Source: an uncultured Porphyromonadaceae bacterium
Lineage (GTDB): Bacteria > Bacteroidota > Bacteroidia > Bacteroidales > Muribaculaceae
Direction: 5' to 3'
DNA: 7,151 nt
Assembly (NCBI GenBank): GCA_947175455.1
Contig: CAMWMW010000081.1
Coordinates: 1 to 7,151, forward strand
In this document: in pieces, positions 1 through 5,561 of the stretch
Position numbering within the stretch: the first letter of the stretch is position 1
Layout of the letters: every line of letters begins with the position of its first letter
Notes under the pieces: model-generated
Told to the model about the DNA's origin: nothing
Databases searched by the model: none
The model's input: only the letters and a program-made list of their open reading frames with translations
Translations under genes and position numbers: made by a program

Positions 1-855
1 GGTGCGTATGCCGTTACTTCCGAAACCACGGCATTCCCGAATCTCGGTTATAAGATTCTGCGGGATCTCGGTCCGGGAGAGATTGTGGAATTTACAGCAG
101 ACGGAATCAGGCAACTTAGTGCCCCTCTTGAGGAGATGCAGATTTGCAGCTTTTTATGGGTGTATTATGGATTCCCCACCTCATGCTATGAAGGAATAAA
201 CGTCGAGGAAACACGTTTCGCATCGGGTGAGGCTATGGGCAAGACCGATCCGACAGATGTAGATTGTGCATGCGGTATCCCGGATTCCGGTGTCGGAATG
301 GCATTGGGTTATGCTTCAGGTCACGGGATACCTTACAGGCGCTGCATATCCAAATACACGCCGACCTGGCCGCGGTCTTTCACACCTGCCAATCAGTCTA
401 TGCGAGATCTGGTCGCAAAAATGAAGCTTGTGCCCAACCATGCAATGCTTGAGGGCAAACGAGCGCTTTTCTGCGATGATTCCATCGTGAGGGGTACCCA
501 GCTTAATGACAACGTGGCAGAGTTGTATGCCAATGGAGCGAAAGAGGTGCACATGCGCATCGCTTGTCCTCCGTTGATTTATGGTTGCCGCTATCTCGGC
601 TTTACATCTTCCAAGTCTGATATGGAGCTGCTTACTCGCCGCATTATAGAGGAACTCGAAGGTGATCCCGAAAAGAATCTTGATTTATATGCCAAGACAG
701 GATCTCCGCAATATGAGGCGCTTGTTGAGAAAATACGGCAGAGATTCGGTCTGACCTCATTGAAGTTCAATCCAATAGAAACGTTGGTGGAAAGTATCGG
801 ATTGCCGAAGTGCCGTCTGTGCACCCATTGTTTCGATGGTTCAAGTCATTTCTGA
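1..855 (+). CDS. purF: Amidophosphoribosyltransferase (PurF-type), 5'-truncated by the window edge
   Basis: The frame is open from base 1, so the start lies outside; 284 C-terminal codons are visible. The family transfers ammonia from glutamine to PRPP to make phosphoribosylamine, the first committed step of purine synthesis in the cytoplasm. Visible residues 1-45 match the end of the N-terminal glutaminase domain. The rest is the phosphoribosyltransferase domain, with the PRPP loop CDDSIVRGTQL at residues 158-168. Cysteines at 49, 196, 271 and 274 (with another at 277) sit where Bacillus-type PurF binds its 4Fe-4S cluster, so a cluster is likely. Two oddities: the usual KNRYVGRTFI segment reads KYTPTWPRSF (118-127), and about 30 extra residues lie near 215-245 compared with E. 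coli PurF. This may be the longer, divergent PurF paralogue of Bacteroidales rather than the only PurF. An internal GTG at 85 is not the true start, because homology continues upstream. Confidence 0.9.
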   Translation, partial: GAYAVTSETTAFPNLGYKILRDLGPGEIVEFTADGIRQLSAPLEEMQICSFLWVYYGFPTSCYEGINVEETRFASGEAMGKTDPTDVDCACGIPDSGVGMALGYASGHGIPYRRCISKYTPTWPRSFTPANQSMRDLVAKMKLVPNHAMLEGKRALFCDDSIVRGTQLNDNVAELYANGAKEVHMRIACPPLIYGCRYLGFTSSKSDMELLTRRIIEELEGDPEKNLDLYAKTGSPQYEALVEKIRQRFGLTSLKFNPIETLVESIGLPKCRLCTHCFDGSSHF

Positions 856-876
856 TATTTACCCGAACAGGAACCT

Positions 877-910
877 AAGACAGTCATGCAACAAGCATGA
901 CTGTCTTTTT
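877..910 (+). terminator. Intrinsic terminator after purF
   Basis: The arms at 877-889 (AAGACAGTCATGC) and 895-907 pair perfectly over 13 bp around a 5-nt loop, AACAA. The 3' arm runs into a T tract (906-910, with more T at 912-919). It lies 21 bp after the purF stop, so it should separate purF from the oxidoreductase gene. Confidence 0.92.
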
Positions 911-912
911 GT

Positions 913-920
913 TATTTTTG
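913..920 (+). promoter_or_regulatory. Possible -7 element for the SDR gene
   Basis: TATTTTTG fits the Bacteroidetes -7 consensus TAnnTTTG and lies 26 bp before the ATG at 947. No TTTG is seen at the expected -33 distance, where the purF terminator stem lies. The site also overlaps the terminator's T-rich tail, so the match could be chance. Confidence 0.3.
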
Positions 921-946
921 TGAGTATGTAATGAAATTTGCTAATT

Positions 947-1774
947 ATGAAAAGAATTGTAATCATGGGTGCTTCTTCCGGAATCGGTCTCAGGGTTGCC
1001 GAGGCGTTTGCGTCAAGAGGTGTGAAAGTTGGCATGGCAGCGCGTCATACGGAGTCAATGCGCGAACTTAAGAAAAAATATCCGGAAATGATAGAATACG
1101 AATCTATCGATGTCACGCATACCAATGCTCCGGAGCTCCTTGGAAAACTGATTGAAAAACTCGGAGGAATGGACATTTATGTCCATGTGGCAGGAATCGG
1201 GTATGAGAATCTTGAGCTTGACCCTCAGCGCGAAGTGAATATAATAGCTACGAATCTTGGAGGATTCGCCAGAATGTTAAGCACGGCATACCGGTATTTC
1301 CGTGACAACGGCATATCCGGCAGTATCGCGGCAGTGACAAGCGTTGCGGGAACAAACGGCATCGGCAGACTGTCGGCTTATTCTTCATCAAAGAAAGGGG
1401 CGCAGGCATACGTGGTGGCTCTTGAACAGCTTGCGAATGAAGAGGGTGCGAAGGTGACGTTCACCGATATCAGACCAGGATGGATACGAACCCCGTTGCT
1501 CAGACCGGGACTGAAATATCCGATGGAGATGGATCTCGATTATGCAGTGCCGCAGATCATAAAGGCAATAGTGCGACATCCGAGAGTGGCGGTTGTGGAT
1601 TGGCGATGGAATATAGCAGTCGGTCTTTGGCGACTCGTTCCGAACATGTTGTGGACAAAAGTAAGGATGAAAATCTCCACTCCCGATGTTCCGTTGCCAC
1701 TGCCGTCATCACATCCCTTTGTCTCTCCGAGTTCAGAGAAAGAGGAATCGCTGCATAAGGACAACATTGTCTGA
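947..1774 (+). CDS. Short-chain dehydrogenase/reductase (SDR) family oxidoreductase
   Basis: This encodes a 275-residue classical SDR, a cytoplasmic NAD(P)(H)-dependent oxidoreductase whose substrate cannot be read from sequence. The Rossmann glycine motif GASSGIG is at residues 8-14. The structural Asn is N103 in ATNLGG, the catalytic Ser is S132 in TSVAG, and Tyr/Lys are Y145 and K149 in YSSSK. PG at 177-178 after strand 6 is typical. The usual NNAG reads HVAG (80-83). ATG 947 is preferred over an in-frame TTG at 938, because the ATG places the first beta strand (KRIVIMG) at the N-terminus as usual for SDRs. After about residue 210 comes a Trp-rich, partly hydrophobic stretch (218-237, possible membrane contact) and then a Pro/Ser-rich, charged tail (244-275). 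The gene stands between the purF terminator and the ugd promoter, so it is probably transcribed alone. Confidence 0.88.
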   Translation: MKRIVIMGASSGIGLRVAEAFASRGVKVGMAARHTESMRELKKKYPEMIEYESIDVTHTNAPELLGKLIEKLGGMDIYVHVAGIGYENLELDPQREVNIIATNLGGFARMLSTAYRYFRDNGISGSIAAVTSVAGTNGIGRLSAYSSSKKGAQAYVVALEQLANEEGAKVTFTDIRPGWIRTPLLRPGLKYPMEMDLDYAVPQIIKAIVRHPRVAVVDWRWNIAVGLWRLVPNMLWTKVRMKISTPDVPLPLPSSHPFVSPSSEKEESLHKDNIV

Positions 1775-1792
1775 CATGCGGTCTGACATGCG
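1769..1792 (+). repeat. Perfect 12-bp tandem duplication over the SDR stop codon
   Basis: The unit GTCTGACATGCG occurs twice back to back (1769-1780 and 1781-1792). The first copy contains the stop codon TGA at 1772-1774. The second carries another in-frame TGA at 1784-1786, so the duplication gives the gene a backup stop. The second copy also forms a short inverted repeat with what follows: TCTGAC 1782-1787 and GTCAGA 1792-1797. Confidence 0.9.
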
Positions 1793-1825
1793 TCAGAGAC
1801 TCAGAGGTGTTTACATCCGGCGTTT

Positions 1826-1857
1826 TTTGTTTTTGACATCATTTCTTCGTATATTTG
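1826..1857 (+). promoter_or_regulatory. Bacteroidetes-type promoter of the UDP-glucose dehydrogenase gene
   Basis: TTTG at 1826-1829 is followed after exactly 20 nt by TATATTTG at 1850-1857. This matches the known Bacteroides primary-sigma consensus (-33 TTTG, 19-21 nt, -7 TAnnTTTG). The implied transcription start is near 1862-1866, giving a leader of about 25 nt before the ATG at 1890. It is the best promoter in the window. Confidence 0.75.
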
Positions 1858-1859
1858 CG

Positions 1860-1880
1860 GTCGGACAACCGTTGTCCGAC
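1860..1880. promoter_or_regulatory. 21-bp palindrome at the predicted ugd transcription start (candidate operator or 5' hairpin)
   Basis: GTCGGACAAC (1860-1869) and GTTGTCCGAC (1871-1880) are perfect 10-bp inverted arms around a single C. The site begins 3 bp after the -7 element and ends 9 bp before the start codon. As DNA it is a plausible binding site for a dimeric regulator. As RNA it could fold into a 9-bp stem with a CCG loop at the very 5' end of the leader, next to the ribosome-binding region. The symmetry is seen directly; the function is inferred. Confidence 0.6.
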
Positions 1881-1889
1881 ATATAATAG

Positions 1890-3215
1890 ATGGAAGAAAT
1901 AAGAAAATACAATATCGCAGTTGCCGGGACCGGCTATGTCGGTCTCAGCATCGCCACGCTTCTTGCTCAGCACAACCGTGTAATGGCTGTGGATGTGATA
2001 GCGGAGAAGGTTGATAAGATAAACAAGCGTATCGCGCCTATTCAGGATGATTATATCGACAGATTCTTTGCCGAAAAAGACCTTGACCTCAGCGCCACAC
2101 TTGACGGAGCTGCCGCATATCGCGACGCCGAGTTTGTGGTCATCGCGGCTCCTACCAATTATGATCCTCATACCAATTGCTTTGACACGCATCACATAGA
2201 GGATGTGATTGACCTTGTGTTGAGTGTGAATCCTGATGCTGTGATGGTGATCAAATCAACAATTCCTGTAGGATATTGCAGGTCGCTGTATGTAAGATAT
2301 GCGGCAAAAGGTGTAAAGAGACTGAATCTGCTCTTCTTCCCGGAGTTTCTAAGGGAGTCAAAGGCACTTTATGATAATCTTTACCCGTCGCGGATTGTTG
2401 CCGGTGTTCCAAAACAGATCTGCGACAGACGTTTCGCGGAAGAAAACGCCGCGATTGAAGCAATTGCAGATTTGCCACGTCTTGAGAAGAGCGCGGAAGT
2501 TTTTGCCTCTCTTTTGCAGCAGGGAGCCCTGAAACCGGATATAGATGTGCTTTATATGGGACTTAAGGAGGCTGAAGCCGTCAAACTTTTTGCCAATACA
2601 TATCTTGCTTTGCGGGTAAGCTATTTTAATGAGCTTGATACGTATGCAGAGGTGAAAGGTCTTGATTCCCAGTCGATAATAAAAGGTGTCGGACTTGATC
2701 CGCGTATAGGTACGCATTATAATAATCCGTCATTCGGATATGGCGGGTATTGTCTGCCCAAGGATACTAAGCAGCTGCTTGCCAATTACGCTGAAGTGCC
2801 TCAGAACATGATGACCGCCATAGTGGAGAGCAACCGCACGAGAAAGGATTTTATCGCAGACCAGGTGTTGCGCATGGCGGGATATTACGATTATACAACT
2901 TCCAACATATATGGCACTGCTTCGGAAGAGCCGTGTGTGATAGGTGTGTATCGTCTGACTATGAAATCAAATTCAGATAATTTTCGTCAGTCGTCTATCC
3001 AGGGAGTGATGAAGCGTATAAAGGCAAAAGGGGCGACGGTCGTGATATATGAACCCTCGCTTGAAGATGGTTCGACATTCTTCGGAAGTCTTGTGGTAAA
3101 TGATCTCGCCAGGTTCAAAGAGATGTCAAGATCAATTCTTGCCAACAGGTATGATCCGTGTCTGGATGACGTGGCGGAAAAAGTCTATACGCGCGATATA
3201 TTCAGAAGAGACTGA
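1890..3215 (+). CDS. ugd: UDP-glucose 6-dehydrogenase
   Basis: The product is a 441-residue cytoplasmic enzyme oxidising UDP-glucose to UDP-glucuronate with 2 NAD+, a precursor for capsule, LPS and exopolysaccharide sugars. Similarity to E. coli Ugd runs end to end. The NAD-binding loop GTGYVG is at residues 13-18, APTNYDP at 87-93, KSTIPVG at 122-128 and PEFLRE at 151-156 (active-site Glu region). NxYLA with K232 and N236 comes next, and the catalytic Cys is C288 in [13 protein letters not shown]. The C-terminus KVYTRDIF matches the family end. It is about 50 residues longer than E. coli Ugd (388), mainly from insertions near 172-206 and 328-350. ATG 1890 is supported because the Rossmann strand starts a few residues later and the promoter lies just upstream. 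There is no clear Shine-Dalgarno, as usual in this phylum. No polysaccharide genes adjoin it. Confidence 0.95.
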   Translation: MEEIRKYNIAVAGTGYVGLSIATLLAQHNRVMAVDVIAEKVDKINKRIAPIQDDYIDRFFAEKDLDLSATLDGAAAYRDAEFVVIAAPTNYDPHTNCFDTHHIEDVIDLVLSVNPDAVMVIKSTIPVGYCRSLYVRYAAKGVKRLNLLFFPEFLRESKALYDNLYPSRIVAGVPKQICDRRFAEENAAIEAIADLPRLEKSAEVFASLLQQGALKPDIDVLYMGLKEAEAVKLFANTYLALRVSYFNELDTYAEVKGLDSQSIIKGVGLDPRIGTHYNNPSFGYGGYCLPKDTKQLLANYAEVPQNMMTAIVESNRTRKDFIADQVLRMAGYYDYTTSNIYGTASEEPCVIGVYRLTMKSNSDNFRQSSIQGVMKRIKAKGATVVIYEPSLEDGSTFFGSLVVNDLARFKEMSRSILANRYDPCLDDVAEKVYTRDIFRRD

Positions 3216-3241
3216 ACGTGATATATTTCGAAGAGATAGAA
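3192..3241 (+). repeat. Imperfect 25-bp tandem repeat of the ugd 3' end
   Basis: Bases 3192-3216 and 3217-3241 agree at 20 of 25 positions. The first copy encodes the last residues RDIFRRD plus the stop. The second, shifted by +1 frame and lying past the stop, would also encode RDIFRRD, with AGA in place of TGA. Four of the five differences are synonymous in that reading; the fifth turns the stop into Arg. Confidence 0.8.
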
Positions 3242-3268
3242 AAGAGCCGGTTGTCAAACCGGCTCTTT
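3241..3268. terminator. Bidirectional intrinsic terminator between convergent genes
   Basis: AAAGAGCCGGTT (3241-3252) and AACCGGCTCTTT (3257-3268) form a perfect 12-bp stem with the 4-nt loop GTCA. On the plus strand the A-rich 5' arm and T-rich 3' arm followed by GTTTG suit termination of ugd, 25 bp after its stop. On the minus strand the hairpin ends in CTCTTTTCT, which could end the hdeD-like transcript about 70 bp after its stop. Confidence 0.88.
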
Positions 3269-3339
3269 GTTTGTGGAGTATGGCGCTTTAAGTGATGTTA
3301 AGTCTCGGTTTCCCGACTGCGGTGTGTTTCCGGGAAATG

Positions 3340-3909
3340 TCATAACCGGATTTCATGGTTGAGTTTGCGGAGCTTTGCAGACAACGCAATTCTGTAGCAC
3401 CCGAAGGTAATGAATGAAATGCCGATATATAACCAGACCGCGACTCCTCCCACTACCGGTCCGGCAAGGAAAATCACCGCGAATGCGAGTGTCACAAGGA
3501 GTAAGGCGAGCAACCATCCGGTCATGCCTGACGAATATGTATACAGCATGCAGGATTCACAGATGGCGTTGATTGTGATGAAGATAAGATATACGCCTAC
3601 GGTATAGATGAAAGTTACGATCAGCATTGATTCGGGCAGTGTAAAAAGCCATATGCCCGTAATTATTTCGATTAGTCCAAGAGCCAACGGCCATCCCCAT
3701 CCGGGCATTATGCGTGTGTTGGCAATTGCAAATGCCAGATTGACAATACCGGCGGCTATCACCACCCCGGCGAAAACATATGCCAGAACAGGCAGTGATG
3801 AGTCCGGACTGCACAGACACCAGATTCCGATTGCAATCGAGAGTAGCCCTGTAATCAGCGGCATCCACCAGTATCTGGTGATTCCTCCCTTAAATGTGAA
3901 ATTTTCCAT
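3340..3909 (-). CDS. HdeD-like (DUF308) multi-pass membrane protein
   Basis: The product has 189 residues, the usual size for the HdeD/DUF308 family, with six predicted membrane segments at roughly 14-34, 38-62, 70-90, 95-115, 130-150 and 151-173. The short N-terminus before TM1 ends in RYWWMPL, then GLLSIAIGIWCL. The pattern of G-I-W-L-F and LP/SP turns between paired helices (CLCSPDSSLP, WLFTLPESM) is typical of DUF308 repeats. E. coli HdeD is linked to acid resistance at high cell density; the biochemical role is unknown, and acid resistance here is inference. The frame is open up to 4065, but I choose ATG 3909: it gives the family length, starts near TM1 and avoids a 77-bp overlap with the upstream gene. 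The upstream AI-2E-type gene is 79 bp away on the same strand, so co-transcription is likely. Confidence 0.85.
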   Translation of the reverse strand: MENFTFKGGITRYWWMPLITGLLSIAIGIWCLCSPDSSLPVLAYVFAGVVIAAGIVNLAFAIANTRIMPGWGWPLALGLIEIITGIWLFTLPESMLIVTFIYTVGVYLIFITINAICESCMLYTYSSGMTGWLLALLLVTLAFAVIFLAGPVVGGVAVWLYIGISFITFGCYRIALSAKLRKLNHEIRL

Positions 3910-3934
3910 ATGTTCAATTATTTTAAACAGGTTA

Positions 3935-3970
3935 TCATAAAAGTTTCTGTAGTATTCATTAAAAGTTTCT
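3935..3970. repeat. Pair of direct repeats before the hdeD-like gene
   Basis: TCATAAAAGTTTCT (3935-3948) and TCATTAAAAGTTTCT (3956-3970) differ by one inserted T. Their right ends are 22 bp apart, about two helical turns, so a protein could bind both on one DNA face. They lie 26-61 bp upstream of the ATG at 3909. No clear minus-strand TAnnTTTG promoter is seen beside them. Confidence 0.55.
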
Positions 3971-3988
3971 TTATTTCTTGATATGGCG

Positions 3989-5089
3989 TTAGACAGATTT
4001 GTGACGGATTGGAGATGATGGTTCCTCTTTAGGCGAAGAGAGTATGTATTGTTTGTAATAGGCAATGATGATGGCGGTGAGAGGAAGAGCTATTATCATT
4101 CCTATTATACCGAGCAATGTGCCCCATATCGAGAGAGAAAGGAGGATTATAGCAGGATTCAGACCCAGAGTTTTTCCCATGATTTTCGGTGTCAGGAGAT
4201 AGTCGCATATGCATTGGCTTATCACATAAACCAAAGCGCATTTTCCAAGTTCATGCCAGAATTCACAGGCTCCGGTCATGGAATTTATATAACACAGAAT
4301 TATCACGGGTATTAGTGTCACATATTGAAAATAAGGAATCATATAGAGTAAACCAACAGTGATACCCATCACTATCGCGAGGGGAAGACCGACAATGGAG
4401 AATCCGATGCAATAGAACACCGCGGCGCAACACGCAATCACAGCCTGACTGCGGAAATAGCGATCCATATTGTCTTTTATATCGTCAAGCACCGGATACG
4501 TTTTTTCGCGGTATTTCGGGGGAACCAGCAGGCGGAATCCCTGCATGATCCGTTTGTAATCAAGCAAAATAAAAATCACATAAATAAAAGTTAGAAGCCA
4601 TTCTATCGTGTGCATCAGGAAGTCTATAGTGGCGGCGAGTACCGTTGTGCTTTTATTCAAGACCGCCTCCATCCGGCTTCCGCTAAGGTATTTCGAGATA
4701 TTCTCATGGCTGAGATAACGAGAAAAATACTCATGTATCTCAGGAGGTATGAAAGAGGACTGATGTCCCGTTGAGGTTTTCATCATAGCCTCAAGCTGAG
4801 TTATTTCGTCTATTGCCGAAGGGATAAAAAAATACGCGAGTATTCCGAGTATCAGTGCCGCTTCCAGAAGAGTGAGAAAGACAGGAATCGAGCGGTGCCG
4901 CAGCTTCAGATGCTTTTGCTGGAACTCCACTACTGGTTCCAGAAGGTAGGATATAAGACATGCGACGCAGAAGGGCAGCAGCACATTGCTCAATATGCCG
5001 ATCAGCCACACTGCCACTGCTATAATGGCAAGAGTCGCTATCACCCGAATTACCCGGTCGAACGTTATGGCGCGTTTGCTATCAGACAT
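3989..5089 (-). CDS. AI-2E family transporter (PerM/UPF0118 membrane protein)
   Basis: The 366-residue inner-membrane protein has the UPF0118 layout. Two N-terminal helices (about 18-35 and 36-52) and a third (68-91) come first. A soluble loop of about 60 residues (92-150) and a helix at 155-177 follow, then an amphipathic stretch with KYREKTYPVLDDI (192-204). The C-terminal helices begin near 213. Family signatures are GLPLAIVMGITVGLLYMIPY (234-253), PKIMGKTLGLNP (301-312) and the final GTLLGIIGMIIALPLTA run (323-339). IPYFG appears as IPYFQ. Members include E. coli TqsA (autoinducer-2 export) and Na+/H+ antiporters, so the substrate cannot be assigned. ATG 5089 precedes a typical short cytoplasmic N-terminus. 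It is first of a likely two-gene unit with the hdeD-like gene and divergent from the small His-rich gene. Confidence 0.9.
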   Translation of the reverse strand: MSDSKRAITFDRVIRVIATLAIIAVAVWLIGILSNVLLPFCVACLISYLLEPVVEFQQKHLKLRHRSIPVFLTLLEAALILGILAYFFIPSAIDEITQLEAMMKTSTGHQSSFIPPEIHEYFSRYLSHENISKYLSGSRMEAVLNKSTTVLAATIDFLMHTIEWLLTFIYVIFILLDYKRIMQGFRLLVPPKYREKTYPVLDDIKDNMDRYFRSQAVIACCAAVFYCIGFSIVGLPLAIVMGITVGLLYMIPYFQYVTLIPVIILCYINSMTGACEFWHELGKCALVYVISQCICDYLLTPKIMGKTLGLNPAIILLSLSIWGTLLGIIGMIIALPLTAIIIAYYKQYILSSPKEEPSSPIRHKSV

Positions 5090-5124
5090 AGTTTCTGTTG
5101 TAAAGTTTACCTATAGAATAACTT

Positions 5125-5150
5125 GAGACATGAAAAAGTTCGAATGTCTC
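5125..5150. promoter_or_regulatory. Inverted repeat in the divergent intergenic region
   Basis: GAGACAT (5125-5131) and ATGTCTC (5144-5150) are perfect 7-bp arms with a 12-bp spacer. Inside the spacer GAA and TTC can also pair, leaving a two-base bulge. The site lies 36 bp upstream of the AI-2E-type start and 70 bp upstream of the small gene, so it could serve either as an operator. No good promoter consensus was recognised on either strand here. Confidence 0.4.
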
Positions 5151-5219
5151 CTTTATTGAACCATCCGGGGATAACAGGTGTTTTAAGAATGAAACTTAAT
5201 TATAAAAAAACACATCATT

Positions 5220-5390
5220 ATGAGTCACGAACAAGAACATGCCCATTGCCATTATGGCGTTAAACTGGGATTTAAGATTGCAAAACTTGTACTTTCTGCG
5301 GCTACTGTAGCTGTAGGAGTATTCATGGTTCAGGAAATACATAAGGTGCATCGCGCCATAGAAAAGCACGAACACCGCAAACTCCTCTGA
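5220..5390 (+). CDS. Small histidine-rich single-span membrane protein, function unknown
   Basis: ATG 5220 to TGA 5388-5390 encodes 56 residues. Eight are histidine, split evenly: H3, H7, H9 and H11 (with C10, as HAHCHYG) before a hydrophobic helix, and H41, H44, H50 and H52 after it. The likely membrane segment is about residues 17-39 (KIAKLVLSAATVAVGVFMVQ). Lysines precede it and a basic, helical HKVHRAIEKHEHRKLL tail follows. The real-gene case rests on ordinary codon use, clear protein-like organisation, a 171-bp otherwise gene-free space downstream with a strong hairpin, and its divergent position to the AI-2E-type gene. There is no clear Shine-Dalgarno or promoter match. Metal binding (Zn, Ni, Cu) or pH sensing by His clusters is a guess. 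I do not recognise a named family. Confidence 0.7.
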   Translation: MSHEQEHAHCHYGVKLGFKIAKLVLSAATVAVGVFMVQEIHKVHRAIEKHEHRKLL

Positions 5391-5398
5391 CCTTTAAC

Positions 5399-5455
5399 CA
5401 CAGCAATCATGATAAATCGGGTCGGGATCCACGGATTCCGACCCGATTCGCTGTG
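5399..5455 (+). terminator. Long hairpin after the small His-rich gene, probable terminator
   Basis: AATCGGGTCGG (5415-5425) pairs perfectly with CCGACCCGATT (5438-5448). The stem continues inward through a G-U pair and ATC/GAT around a small loop. Outside, CACAGC (5399-5404) can pair with GCTGTG (5450-5455) across an uneven internal loop of 10 nt and 1 nt. There is no T run right after the stem; the nearest is at 5469-5474. It may act as a weak or processed 3' end that stabilises the short mRNA. Confidence 0.65.
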
Positions 5456-5546
5456 ATATGTGGCGAGTCTTTTTCAAGAGGATTGGAGCCGACAATAGTT
5501 GTGAGTGTGAACAGGTTGAGCTATTGTTTCGTTACAGTATTGAAAA

Positions 5547-5554
5547 TTAGTTTG
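5547..5554 (+). promoter_or_regulatory. Weak candidate -7 element for the GNAT gene
   Basis: TTAGTTTG matches TAnnTTTG except at the second base. An ATTG-type -33 candidate (5523-5526) lies 20 nt upstream. It would start transcription almost at the ATG at 5562, giving a leaderless or near-leaderless mRNA, so it is a doubtful call. Confidence 0.2.
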
Positions 5555-5561
5555 TAATCGA

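Noticed and set aside
3309..3337. TTTCCCG/CGGGAAA inverted repeat after the hdeD-like stop
   Set aside because: Arms of 7 bp with a 15-nt loop and no T run are weaker than the nearby 12-bp stem at 3241-3268, so it was not called a terminator.
3557..3868. Open frames of about 100 codons overlapping the hdeD-like gene on both strands
   Set aside because: These are shadows of the membrane protein's codons, without motifs or initiation signals.
3910..4065. N-terminal extension of the hdeD-like gene to an upstream ATG at 4065
   Set aside because: It would add 52 polar residues absent from the family and overlap the AI-2E-type gene by 77 bp. Codons 25-50 are built from the AT-rich direct repeats. 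ATG 3909 gives the normal length.
5409..5456. 15-codon mini-ORF (ATG 5409) inside the long hairpin
   Set aside because: It is fully contained in the stem-loop, its codons follow from the palindrome, and no start signal is visible.
5492..5527. ACAATAG/CTATTGT inverted repeat before the GNAT gene
   Set aside because: Seven-base AT-rich arms 22 bp apart are easily expected by chance. No promoter overlap supports an operator.
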